Part shown: piece after piece, positions 7,224 to 14,718 of the stretch
Numbering within the stretch: the first letter of the stretch is position 1
Layout of the letters: every line of letters begins with the position of its first letter
Origin: Scatosoma sp045654025
GTDB taxonomy: Bacteria > Bacillota > Clostridia > Christensenellales > Borkfalkiaceae
DNA length: 15,893 nt
Direction of reading: 5' to 3'
NCBI GenBank assembly: GCA_045654025.1
Contig: JAZOMO010000018.1
Coordinates: forward strand, 1 to 15,893
Made by a program: the position numbers and the translations under genes
Notes under the pieces: generated by a model
What the model was told of the DNA's origin: nothing
Seen by the model: the letters and a program-made list of their open reading frames with translations, nothing else
The model's database searches: none

Positions 7224-7466
7224 TAACCAAAGAAATATGATCCAAATCAAGATTTTTAGCGGTACATTTTGCCTGCTACTTCGTTGAAACCCTTGATAAA
7301 CCGTGCAGGTTTATCTGCGGCTTTCGCCTTGTAGAAGAACAAAATTTCCTCGCTATAAAATTGCTGCGCACCCAAAAAATGGCTTTTGGGCTGGTTTGGA
7401 TTATATTACTTTGGTTAATATGGCAAGACTCTTTTTGGGCTGGTTTGGATTATATTACTTTGGTTA
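7224..7466. mobile_element. MITE-like element B in the leader of uvrBA
   Basis: This 243-base relative of element A lies in inverse orientation. Terminal inverted repeats are at 7224-7249 and 7441-7466 (23 of 26 positions match), with TA at both outer ends. Compared with element A it lacks about 100 internal bases, between a CCCAAAA and the following TTTTGGGCTGG. Its right end is also duplicated in tandem. It separates the SOS promoter and operator from the uvrB ribosome binding site. AAGGAGG (7466-7472) starts on the last base of the element. Confidence 0.78.
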
Positions 7467-7467
7467 A
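7384..7467 (+). repeat. Tandem duplication of the right end of element B
   Basis: A 35-base sequence beginning TTTTGGGCTGG and ending TTTGGTTAA occurs identically at 7384-7418 and 7433-7467, a period of 49 bases. The copy nearer uvrB serves as the outer terminal repeat. The arrangement could reflect insertion of one element end next to another, or slippage. Confidence 0.85.
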
Positions 7468-7480
7468 GGAGGAAGCAGCG

Positions 7481-9448
7481 ATGGCATTTTCGTTAAAAGC
7501 GCCCTTCGCCCCGACGGGCGACCAACCGCAAGCGATTGAAAAGCTGACGGAAGGGGTGTTGGACGGGCTGCGCACGCAGGTTTTGGTCGGCGTGACGGGC
7601 AGCGGTAAAACGTTCACGATGGCGAACGTCATTCAAAACGTCGGCAGACCGACGTTGGTCATCGCGCATAATAAGACGCTTGCCGCACAGCTTTGCAACG
7701 AGTTCCGTGAATTCTTCCCTGACAACCGTGTGGAATACTTCGTTTCCTACTACGATTACTACCAACCCGAAAGCTATATTCCGTCCACCGACACCTACAT
7801 CGAAAAGGACATGAGCCTCAACGACGAGATTGACAAGCTCCGCAACAGCGCAACCTGCTCTTTGATGGAGCGTGACGACGTCATCGTGGTGGCGTCCGTG
7901 TCGTGTATCTACGGCTTGGGCGCGCCTGAGGAATATTTCAGGCTCTCCCTCTCCCTGCGCCCTGGCGACGAATGGGAGCGTGGCGCGTTGCTTAGAAAGC
8001 TCATCGAACTGCAGTACGCCCGCAATGATATGGACTTCAAGCGTTCGACCTTCCGTGTCCGTGGGGATGCGGTGGAGATTTTCCCTGCCTCAAATTCCGA
8101 GGTGGCAATCCGCGTGGAGTTTTTCGGCGACGAGATTGACAAGCTGTACGAGGTCGAGGCGTTGACGGGCAAAAAAATCAACGAGCTGTCGCACGTGTGC
8201 ATCTTCCCTGCCAGCCAGTACGCGGTGGGCACGGAGAAACTGCAGACGGCGCTGTCGATGATTGAAACGGACTTGCAGGGCGAAGTGCGCGCCTTTGAGG
8301 ACGAGGGCAAGCTGTTGGAGGCGCAACGCCTGCGCCAGCGTACCGAACACGATATCGAGATGTTGCGTGAAATCGGCTACTGCACGGGGATTGAAAATTA
8401 CAGCCGTTATTTCGACGGCAGAAACCCTGGCGAGCCGTCCTTTACCCTGCTCGATTACTTCCCAAAGGGAAACTTTCTCGTCTTCATTGACGAGAGCCAT
8501 ATGACGATACCGCAAATTCGCGCGATGTATCACGGCGACTTATCCCGAAAGACCAACCTCGTGGACTACGGTTTCCGTATGCAGGCGGCGTACGACAACC
8601 GCCCTTTGACCTTTGACGAGTTCGATGCGCGTGTTCCGCAGATGATTTGCGTGTCCGCGACCCCTGCTCCTTACGAGTTGTCGCAGGCAGGGCAAGCGGT
8701 GGAACAGCTGATCCGTCCGACGGGCTTGTTAGACCCGATCATTGACGTGCGCCCCACAAAAGGGCAGATAGACGACCTCTTATCCGAGATCCATAAAACG
8801 GTAAACGGTGGGGGCAGGGTCTTGATTACCACTCTGACCAAGCGTATGGCAGAGGAGTTGACCGACTACCTCAAAGAACATTCTATCAAGGTAAAATATA
8901 TGCACAGCGACATCGACACCTTAGAGAGGGTGGAGATTGTCAATGGCTTAAGATCCGGCGCGTTTGACGTGCTTTGCGGTATCAATCTACTGCGCGAGGG
9001 CTTGGATATGCCCGAAGTCAAGCTGGTCTGCATTCTCGATGCGGACAAAGAGGGCTTTTTGCGCAGCGACACCGCGCTCATTCAGACCATCGGCAGAGCC
9101 GCCCGTAACAGCGAAGGCAGGGTCATCATGTACGCCGACGTCATCACCGACAGCATGAAACGAGCCATCGGGGAAACCGAACGCCGTAGACGTGTGCAGG
9201 ACGAATACAACAAGGCGCACGGCATCACGCCGAAGACAATCGTCAAGCCCATTCAGTCCACCCTCAACATCACCAAGAAAAAGAAGGTGGGGGACGAGGT
9301 GGAACTTCGCGATATCCCCGACGAGATTGAAAAGCTGAAGGCACTGATGAAGATTGCAAGCAGTCAGCTTGACTTTGAAAAGGCGATAGAAATCCGTGAG
9401 ACGATTGCAGAGCTGAAAACCCGTCTTAGAAAGGCGCAAAGAGGATAA
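7481..9448 (+). CDS. uvrB: UvrB, excinuclease ABC subunit B
   Basis: UvrB is the damage-verifying helicase-like subunit of nucleotide excision repair. It is loaded by UvrA and then recruits UvrC. The product has 655 residues, full family length. Landmarks: PTGDQPQAI (11-19); Walker A GVTGSGKT (37-44); the beta-hairpin that grips DNA (about 90-110, YYDYYQPE then IPSTDTYIEKD); DESH (337-340); INLLREGLDMPEV; motif VI QTIGRAARN (535-543); and a C-terminal UVR domain (about 614-648) for UvrC/UvrA contact. I chose the ATG at 7481 because it gives the normal MAFSLKAPF N-terminus and has AAGGAGG with an 8-base spacer. The frame stays open upstream into a MITE end, but that extension is not family-like. 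uvrA follows one base later. Regulation is by the SOS promoter upstream. Confidence 0.98.
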   Translation: MAFSLKAPFAPTGDQPQAIEKLTEGVLDGLRTQVLVGVTGSGKTFTMANVIQNVGRPTLVIAHNKTLAAQLCNEFREFFPDNRVEYFVSYYDYYQPESYIPSTDTYIEKDMSLNDEIDKLRNSATCSLMERDDVIVVASVSCIYGLGAPEEYFRLSLSLRPGDEWERGALLRKLIELQYARNDMDFKRSTFRVRGDAVEIFPASNSEVAIRVEFFGDEIDKLYEVEALTGKKINELSHVCIFPASQYAVGTEKLQTALSMIETDLQGEVRAFEDEGKLLEAQRLRQRTEHDIEMLREIGYCTGIENYSRYFDGRNPGEPSFTLLDYFPKGNFLVFIDESHMTIPQIRAMYHGDLSRKTNLVDYGFRMQAAYDNRPLTFDEFDARVPQMICVSATPAPYELSQAGQAVEQLIRPTGLLDPIIDVRPTKGQIDDLLSEIHKTVNGGGRVLITTLTKRMAEELTDYLKEHSIKVKYMHSDIDTLERVEIVNGLRSGAFDVLCGINLLREGLDMPEVKLVCILDADKEGFLRSDTALIQTIGRAARNSEGRVIMYADVITDSMKRAIGETERRRRVQDEYNKAHGITPKTIVKPIQSTLNITKKKKVGDEVELRDIPDEIEKLKALMKIASSQLDFEKAIEIRETIAELKTRLRKAQRG

Positions 9449-9449
9449 T

Positions 9450-12272
9450 ATGGACCACATCATCATTAAGGGTGCGAAAGAAAACAACTTAAAAAATATC
9501 GACGTCAGTATTCCAAGGAACACGCTGACGGTATTGACGGGGCTTTCGGGTAGCGGCAAGAGTACGCTTGCCTTCGACACCATCTACGCCGAGGGGCAAA
9601 GACGGTACGTAGAGAGTCTTTCTTCCTACGCCCGTCAGTTCTTGGGACAGATGGAAAAGCCGAACGTGGAGAGTATAGAAGGGCTTTCTCCTGCCATTTC
9701 CATTGACCAAAAAAGGACCTCGCATAACCCCCGTTCCACCGTGGGTACGGTGACGGAGATTTACGACTACCTGCGTTTGCTGTTTGCGCGTATCGGGATT
9801 CCACATTGTCCGAAGTGCGGCAGAGAAATCCGCCGTCAGACGGTGGACGAAATCACCGACCAAGTGCTTTCAATGCCCGAGGGGAGCAAGATTATGGTGC
9901 TTGCGCCCGTCGTTCGCGGCAGAAAGGGGGAGTACGTCAAGGAATTGAACGGCTACCGCAAAAGCGGCTACGGCAGGGTGAAAATCGACGGCAGCGTGTA
10001 CGACCTGCAGGAAGAAATCAAACTGGAAAAGAATATCAAGCACAACATTTCCGTCGTGGTGGATAGGCTGGTGGTCAAATCGACCATTCGTAAGCGTTTG
10101 ACGGACAGCCTTGAGGCGGCGTTAAAGCTTGCCGATGGCTTGGTCGTGATTGACGAGGGGGATAACGAAACGCTGTATTCCTCGAACTACGCCTGCCCTG
10201 ATTGTGGCATTTCGATAGAGGAAATCGAGCCCAGAATGTTCTCGTTTAACACCCCCTACGGGGCGTGTCCTGCCTGCCTTGGGTTGGGCGTAAAGCAGGT
10301 GGTTGACCCCGACCTCATCTGCCCCGACAAGACGAAGACTTTGCGAGAGGGCGCGATGAAGATTACGGGCTGGAATTTGGGCTCGCAGTCGATGGCGCTG
10401 ATGGAAGTTTCTGCGATTGCAAAAGCCTACGGCTTTTCGTTGGACGTTCCCGTCGAACAGCTTTCGCCTGAAATCTATCATCTCTTAATGTACGGCAACG
10501 GCGGCGAACGCATTGATATGCAGTACACTTCTCGTACCTTCCAAGGCAACTTTAAGAAGAGCTGGGAAGGCTACGTCAACAACTTAGAGCGCAGATATTC
10601 GCAGACGAGCTCGATGGGTGTCAAGAACGACATTGAAAAGCTGATGCGCATTTCCCATTGTGAGGCGTGCAACGGCAAGAGGCTGAAAAAAGAGGCTCTG
10701 TCCGTCCGTATCGCAGGGAAGAATATTTGGGAAGTCTGTGAACTGTCCGTCAGCGAGATGTGCCGTTTCGTGGACGAGTTAAAGGAGCGTTTGACCCCGA
10801 CCGAACACCTGATTGCAGACGCAATCTTAAAGGAAATTAACAGCCGTTTGGGCTTTCTTGCGAACGTGGGTTTGGAGTATTTGACCCTGAGCCGTACGGC
10901 AAACACCCTCTCGGGCGGCGAGAGCCAGCGTATCCGCTTGGCGACCCAAATCGGCAGCGCGCTGACGGGGGTCTTATATATCTTGGACGAGCCGTCCATC
11001 GGCCTGCACCAACGTGACAATGAAAAGCTACTGCATTCGTTAAAGGGGCTGCGTGATTTGGGCAATACCTTAATCGTCGTCGAACACGACGAGGACACCA
11101 TACGCGAGGCGGATTTCGTGCTGGATATCGGCCCGAAAGCAGGGGTGCACGGCGGCGAAGTAGTGGCAAAAGGTACACCCATGGACGTGATGAACACCGA
11201 AGGCTCGATTACGGGCGACTATTTGGCGGGGCGCAGAAGTATCCCCGTACCCACCGTCCGCAAAGCGCCTGACGGCAGATATTTGACGGTGAAAGGGTGT
11301 CGGCAGAACAACTTGAAAGGGATTGACGTTTCCGTGCCCGTTGGCTTGATGACCGCCATTACGGGGGTTTCGGGGAGCGGAAAATCAAGCTTAGTCAACG
11401 AGATTTTATACCCGACACTTGCCAACCGCTTGAACGGCGCAAGGCAGATTGAAGGGAAGTTCGACAGCATGGACGGGGTGGACTATTTCGACAAAGTGAT
11501 TGCGATTGACCAGTCGCCCATCGGCAGAACGCCACGCAGTAACCCTGCCACCTATACGGGGGCGTTTAACGCCATTCGCGACCTGTTTGCGATGACCCCC
11601 GACGCGCAGGAGAGAGGGTACAAGAGTGGTCGTTTCTCCTTCAACGTTGCAGGCGGCAGATGCGAACATTGCTTTGGCGACGGGATTATCAAGATTGAAA
11701 TGCACTTCCTGCCCGACATCTTCGTACCCTGCGAAGTGTGCGGCGGCGCGCGGTATAACCGCGAAACCTTAGAGGTGCGCTATAAAGGTAAAAACATCTC
11801 CGACGTCCTCGAAATGACGGTGGACGAAGGGGTGGAATATTTCCAAAAACACCCTGCGATTTACAACAAGATTAAGACCCTGCAAGAGGTGGGCTTGGGG
11901 TATATCAAGCTTGGGCAGAGTTCTACCACCCTTTCGGGTGGCGAGGCGCAGAGAGTTAAGCTTGCGACTGAGCTTGCGAAACGCTCGACGGGCAAGACGC
12001 TGTATATCTTGGACGAGCCGACGACGGGGCTTCATAGCTACGACGTGGACAAGCTGATAAAAATCCTGTCAAGACTTCGTGACGGCGGAAATACCGTGCT
12101 GGTCATCGAGCATAATTTGGACGTCATCAAGACGGCGGATTATATCGTTGACCTTGGTCCTGAAGGGGGGGACGGCGGCGGCACGCTGGTGTGTGAAGGC
12201 AGTCCTGAAGAGGTTGCGGCGCACCCGACCAGCTACACGGGCTTTTTCTTAAAGAAAGCGTTGAAACTGTAA
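9450..12272 (+). CDS. uvrA: UvrA, excinuclease ABC subunit A
   Basis: UvrA is the damage-sensing dimeric ATPase of nucleotide excision repair. It delivers UvrB to lesions. The product has 940 residues with two ABC modules. Module 1: Walker A GLSGSGKST (31-39), a zinc site C249-x2-C252-x20-C273-x2-C276, signature LSGGESQR (487-494) and Walker B ILDEPSIGLH (Asp513). Module 2: Walker A GVSGSGKSS (639-647), the DNA-contact zinc finger C738-x2-C741-x19-C761-x2-C764, signature LSGGEAQR (828-835) and ILDEPTTGLH (Asp855). All key residues are present. The ATG begins one base after the uvrB stop, so the two are co-transcribed and probably coupled. The gene ends 13 bases before a strong terminator. Confidence 0.98.
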   Translation: MDHIIIKGAKENNLKNIDVSIPRNTLTVLTGLSGSGKSTLAFDTIYAEGQRRYVESLSSYARQFLGQMEKPNVESIEGLSPAISIDQKRTSHNPRSTVGTVTEIYDYLRLLFARIGIPHCPKCGREIRRQTVDEITDQVLSMPEGSKIMVLAPVVRGRKGEYVKELNGYRKSGYGRVKIDGSVYDLQEEIKLEKNIKHNISVVVDRLVVKSTIRKRLTDSLEAALKLADGLVVIDEGDNETLYSSNYACPDCGISIEEIEPRMFSFNTPYGACPACLGLGVKQVVDPDLICPDKTKTLREGAMKITGWNLGSQSMALMEVSAIAKAYGFSLDVPVEQLSPEIYHLLMYGNGGERIDMQYTSRTFQGNFKKSWEGYVNNLERRYSQTSSMGVKNDIEKLMRISHCEACNGKRLKKEALSVRIAGKNIWEVCELSVSEMCRFVDELKERLTPTEHLIADAILKEINSRLGFLANVGLEYLTLSRTANTLSGGESQRIRLATQIGSALTGVLYILDEPSIGLHQRDNEKLLHSLKGLRDLGNTLIVVEHDEDTIREADFVLDIGPKAGVHGGEVVAKGTPMDVMNTEGSITGDYLAGRRSIPVPTVRKAPDGRYLTVKGCRQNNLKGIDVSVPVGLMTAITGVSGSGKSSLVNEILYPTLANRLNGARQIEGKFDSMDGVDYFDKVIAIDQSPIGRTPRSNPATYTGAFNAIRDLFAMTPDAQERGYKSGRFSFNVAGGRCEHCFGDGIIKIEMHFLPDIFVPCEVCGGARYNRETLEVRYKGKNISDVLEMTVDEGVEYFQKHPAIYNKIKTLQEVGLGYIKLGQSSTTLSGGEAQRVKLATELAKRSTGKTLYILDEPTTGLHSYDVDKLIKILSRLRDGGNTVLVIEHNLDVIKTADYIVDLGPEGGDGGGTLVCEGSPEEVAAHPTSYTGFFLKKALKL

Positions 12273-12285
12273 AAAGACAATCGTG

Positions 12286-12311
12286 AAAACCGTCCATTAG
12301 GACGGTTTTTT
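12286..12311 (+). terminator. Intrinsic terminator of uvrBA
   Basis: AAAACCGTCC (12286-12295) pairs with GGACGGTTTT (12300-12309) around an ATTA loop and runs into six Ts. It starts 13 bases after the uvrA stop. Confidence 0.92.
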
Positions 12312-12331
12312 GCTGTAAAAAAGTGAAGAGT

Positions 12332-12382
12332 GAAAAGTGAAGTTTGTGCTTTGCACAAGTGAAGTTTCGCCTGTCGGCGAAG
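12332..12382. repeat. Short hairpin repeat modules after uvrA
   Basis: Two small perfect hairpins, TTGTGC-TTT-GCACAA (12344-12358) and TTCGCC-TGTC-GGCGAA (12366-12381), are separated and preceded by AGTGAAG-type spacers. This is a modular palindromic repeat resembling the small-hairpin repeats scattered between genes in clostridial genomes. It lies between the uvrA terminator and the riboswitch promoter, and nothing indicates that it is a gene. Confidence 0.6.
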
Positions 12383-12425
12383 TTGTGGAAGGCCCCCTCT
12401 ACTACAAAAAACTTATTTCAAACGC

Positions 12426-12454
12426 TTGACAAAGGAAAATGATTATGGTATCAT
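12426..12454 (+). promoter_or_regulatory. Sigma-A promoter of the riboswitch-symporter unit
   Basis: A perfect TTGACA (12426-12431) is separated by 17 bases from TATCAT (12449-12454). The predicted start near 12461 places the whole tandem glycine aptamer in the leader. Confidence 0.82.
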
Positions 12455-12491
12455 AGGCAACAATTAAATCAAAATTTTATCGCTAAAGGAA

Positions 12492-12658
12492 GATTGCAGG
12501 AGATGGGCGTTGCCCAACCGAAGGAGTGAATCTCTCAGGTGACCCAAAAAGGGTCGGGAACTGTAATCGGATAGCACTCCGGAGAATCCTGTATAGAGCA
12601 GGTGCCGAAGGGGCAAAACGGCAACCGCCGTCAATCTCTCAGGCAAAAGGACAGAGTG
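12492..12658 (+). promoter_or_regulatory. Tandem glycine riboswitch (two aptamers)
   Basis: Aptamer 1 spans 12492-12568: its P1 is GATTGCAG with CTGTAATC (one G-U pair), and its core has ACCGAAGG and ATCTCTCAGG. Aptamer 2 spans 12575-12658: its P1 is CACTC (12575-12579) with GAGTG (12654-12658), and its core has GCCGAAGG followed by CTCTCAGGCAAAAGGACAG, the classic glycine-aptamer signature. The linker is six bases. The downstream gene is a sodium:alanine/glycine symporter, a common target of this class. An intrinsic terminator follows at 12720. CACTCCG (12575-12581), part of P1 of aptamer 2, is a perfect complement of CGGAGTG (12721-12727) in the terminator stem. Glycine binding should therefore free the terminator and turn the gene off; this direction is inferred. 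Confidence 0.95.
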
Positions 12659-12719
12659 AAAATTTTCTTTTCCGTACACCCTAATTCTATCTTTTAGGGG
12701 GGAAATTTGTTTTTAACGG

Positions 12720-12751
12720 ACGGAGTGTTTTTTGCAAACGCTCCGTTTTTT
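12720..12751 (+). terminator. Riboswitch expression-platform terminator
   Basis: ACGGAGTG (12720-12727) pairs with CGCTCCGT (12739-12746, one G-U) around an 11-base loop and runs into six Ts. It stands 64 bases before the symporter ATG and shares its 5' arm with a possible antiterminator formed with the 5' strand of P1 in aptamer 2. Confidence 0.85.
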
Positions 12752-12815
12752 GCTTACGGAGTATTAAATCGTCACTATTTTTTGTCTTATATACAAAGGC
12801 GTAAGGAGGCTGTAA

Positions 12816-14492
12816 ATGCAGATAGGATTACTGGCAAGCGGATGGGATGCGTTTATCGAAACGATCACCAAAGCAAACGATTTCGTCAACGGACTCGTGT
12901 GGGGTTGGCCCATGATTATCTTGATACTCGGCGCGGGTATCTTGTTGACGGTGATGACGAAGTTTTTGCAGGTCCGCAAATTTGGCACTTCGGTCAATGA
13001 AACGTTGGGCGCGACCGTTCGCAGCATGCGAAAGAAGAACAAAAAAGCGCAAAAGGGCGAAAACAGTGTTTCGCCGTTCGAGGCGTTTGCAACGGCGATT
13101 TCGGGTACGGTCGGCACGGGCAATATCGTGGGCGTATCGTCCGCTATCATGACGGGTGGCCCTGGCGCGGTGGTTTGGATGTGGATTTCCGCGTTCTTTG
13201 GTATGGTGACTAACTACGCGGAAAACGTGCTGGGTATGTACTTCCGTAAAAAAGAGGCGAACGGCGAATTTTCCGGCGGCCCTGCCTATTACCTTTCTGA
13301 GGGTGTCGGCAGAGGTGTCAAGGGAAAATGGGGCAGTTTCCTTCGTGGGTTAGGAAAAACCTTGGCGGTCATGGCGGCGGTCTTCTGTACGGGCGCGGCA
13401 ATCGGTATGAGTGGCGTACAGACCAACAAAATGAGCGTCACCATCCAAAGCGCTATCGGCAGCAACAACGAAACGACGAACACGATCATCGCTTTGGTCG
13501 TAGGCGTACTGGTGGCAATCGTGCTTGCCTTAATCATTTTGGGCGGTATCAAGAGCATCGGTAAGACAACCTCTATCATTATTCCGTTTATGTCGTTGAT
13601 TTTCATCGTGATGGCATTGATTACTTTGGTGCTGAACGCAAGTATGATTGGCCCTGCATTCTCCTTGATTTTTGGCAATATGTTCACCGTGAATTCTGCG
13701 CTTTCGGGCGTTGGCGGTTACGTAATCGCGAAAATTACCAACCAAGGTATAACCTTGATTGTGCAAAAAGGCTTGGCGCGCGGTATTTTCTCCAACGAAG
13801 CAGGCCTTGGTTCTTCGGTCATCGCGCACAGCGCATCGCAGACCCGTGAGCCCGTAAAACAGGGCTTTTGGGGGATTTTCGAGGTCTTCTTCGATACCTT
13901 CATCATCTGTACGCTGACGGCGCTGGTAATCTTGGTTACCTTTGGTAACGAGTCGGGGCTGAGCGGCGTTTTGTATGCAACGAAAGAATTGCCTGACGGG
14001 ACGGTTACCGCTCTGTATGCGGATACGGCGGTGTCCATGATGGCGTTTACGGAGAACTTCGGTGGGTTCGGTAAGATTGTCTATACAATCATGTTGCCCT
14101 TGTTTGCCTTCACGACGATTGTGGCGTGGTCGTACTACGGTGAAAAATCGGTGGAATACCTCTTCCGCAAGACGGGTGAAAAGGGCAAAAAGATTGCAAG
14201 AACGGTGTTTAAGGTGCTGTACGTATTGCTCGTCATCGTTGCATCCGTGGTCAGCGGTGATTTGGTATGGGCAATTTCGGACACCTTCAACGGCTTGATG
14301 GCGGTGCCGAACTTAATCGGGTTGGTCATTATGAGTACGCTGGTTGCAAAGCTGACGAAGAATTATCTGGATAGAAAGAAGGGCGTAAACGTAGAGCCGA
14401 TGCTGTCGGCGTACCCTGAACAGAACGCGCAATTTATCCAAGACCTCGAGGCGGCAGACGAACAGGCGTCCGTAACTGCCGAACAAGCGTAA
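12816..14492 (+). CDS. Sodium:alanine/glycine symporter, AGCS family
   Basis: This is a cytoplasmic-membrane secondary transporter that imports alanine or glycine with Na+ (AGCS family, PF01235; AlsT/DagA-like). The product has 558 residues, slightly longer than many members. It has about ten hydrophobic helices with family motifs: GTVGTGNIVGVSSAI (97-111), GGPGAVVWMW (114-123), NYAENVLG (133-140) and SNEAGLGSS (326-334). The N-terminus has a Lys-rich loop near 71-81. The C-terminus is an acidic Ala/Glu-rich cytoplasmic tail (about the last 35 residues). The ATG at 12816 has AAGGAGG (12803-12809) upstream. Control by a glycine riboswitch argues that glycine, perhaps with alanine, is the physiological substrate. 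It is monocistronic with its own terminator. Confidence 0.96.
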   Translation: MQIGLLASGWDAFIETITKANDFVNGLVWGWPMIILILGAGILLTVMTKFLQVRKFGTSVNETLGATVRSMRKKNKKAQKGENSVSPFEAFATAISGTVGTGNIVGVSSAIMTGGPGAVVWMWISAFFGMVTNYAENVLGMYFRKKEANGEFSGGPAYYLSEGVGRGVKGKWGSFLRGLGKTLAVMAAVFCTGAAIGMSGVQTNKMSVTIQSAIGSNNETTNTIIALVVGVLVAIVLALIILGGIKSIGKTTSIIIPFMSLIFIVMALITLVLNASMIGPAFSLIFGNMFTVNSALSGVGGYVIAKITNQGITLIVQKGLARGIFSNEAGLGSSVIAHSASQTREPVKQGFWGIFEVFFDTFIICTLTALVILVTFGNESGLSGVLYATKELPDGTVTALYADTAVSMMAFTENFGGFGKIVYTIMLPLFAFTTIVAWSYYGEKSVEYLFRKTGEKGKKIARTVFKVLYVLLVIVASVVSGDLVWAISDTFNGLMAVPNLIGLVIMSTLVAKLTKNYLDRKKGVNVEPMLSAYPEQNAQFIQDLEAADEQASVTAEQA

Positions 14493-14549
14493 AGCAAAAC
14501 ATCACCACAAAACCGAGAAAACTTCGGCGAAATAATACGTAATTAAAGG

Positions 14550-14576
14550 CCTTCCCCTTTTGGGGAAGGTTTTTTT
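14550..14576 (+). terminator. Intrinsic terminator of the symporter gene
   Basis: CCTTCCCC (14550-14557) pairs with GGGGAAGG (14562-14569) around a TTTT loop and is followed by seven Ts. Confidence 0.93.
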
Positions 14577-14607
14577 GCGCTTTTTTACATATACGCGCGC
14601 AAAACGT

Positions 14608-14637
14608 TTGACTTATTCCCTTTCGTTGTGTTATGAT
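14608..14637 (+). promoter_or_regulatory. Sigma-A promoter of the ilvE-leuA operon
   Basis: TTGACT (14608-14613) and TATGAT (14632-14637) are 18 bases apart, with a predicted start near 14644 and a leader of about 75 bases. The leader is too short for a T-box and shows no T-box motif. Confidence 0.72.
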
Positions 14638-14678
14638 TGTAATAATTCTTTTATTATAAAAATAAATTGATACATACG

Positions 14679-14705
14679 CGTGTTATCGAAAAAACGAATA
14701 ACACG
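14679..14705 (+). other. Leader hairpin abutting the ilvE ribosome binding site
   Basis: CGTGTTAT (14679-14686) pairs with ATAACACG (14698-14705); a further CG pair (14687-14688 with 14695-14696) forms beyond a one-base bulge. Its last G is the first base of GGAGGA (14705-14710), the ilvE ribosome binding site. It could modulate translation or mRNA stability, but no regulator binding is evident. Confidence 0.5.
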
Positions 14706-14718
14706 GAGGAGTGGTATT

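Noticed and set aside
5145..7466. Full insertion sequence with transposase
   Set aside because: The only genes between or within the two elements are ATP-grasp ligases; no DDE, HUH or recombinase motif is present.
8987..9583. Minus-strand frame across the uvrB-uvrA junction (198 codons)
   Set aside because: It is antisense to two unmistakable repair genes and has no start signal or recognisable domain.
14644..14718. T-box riboswitch or CodY box before ilvE
   Set aside because: The leader is only about 75 bases, with no T-box core sequence or terminator. The best CodY-like stretch (near 14642-14658) matches too few positions.
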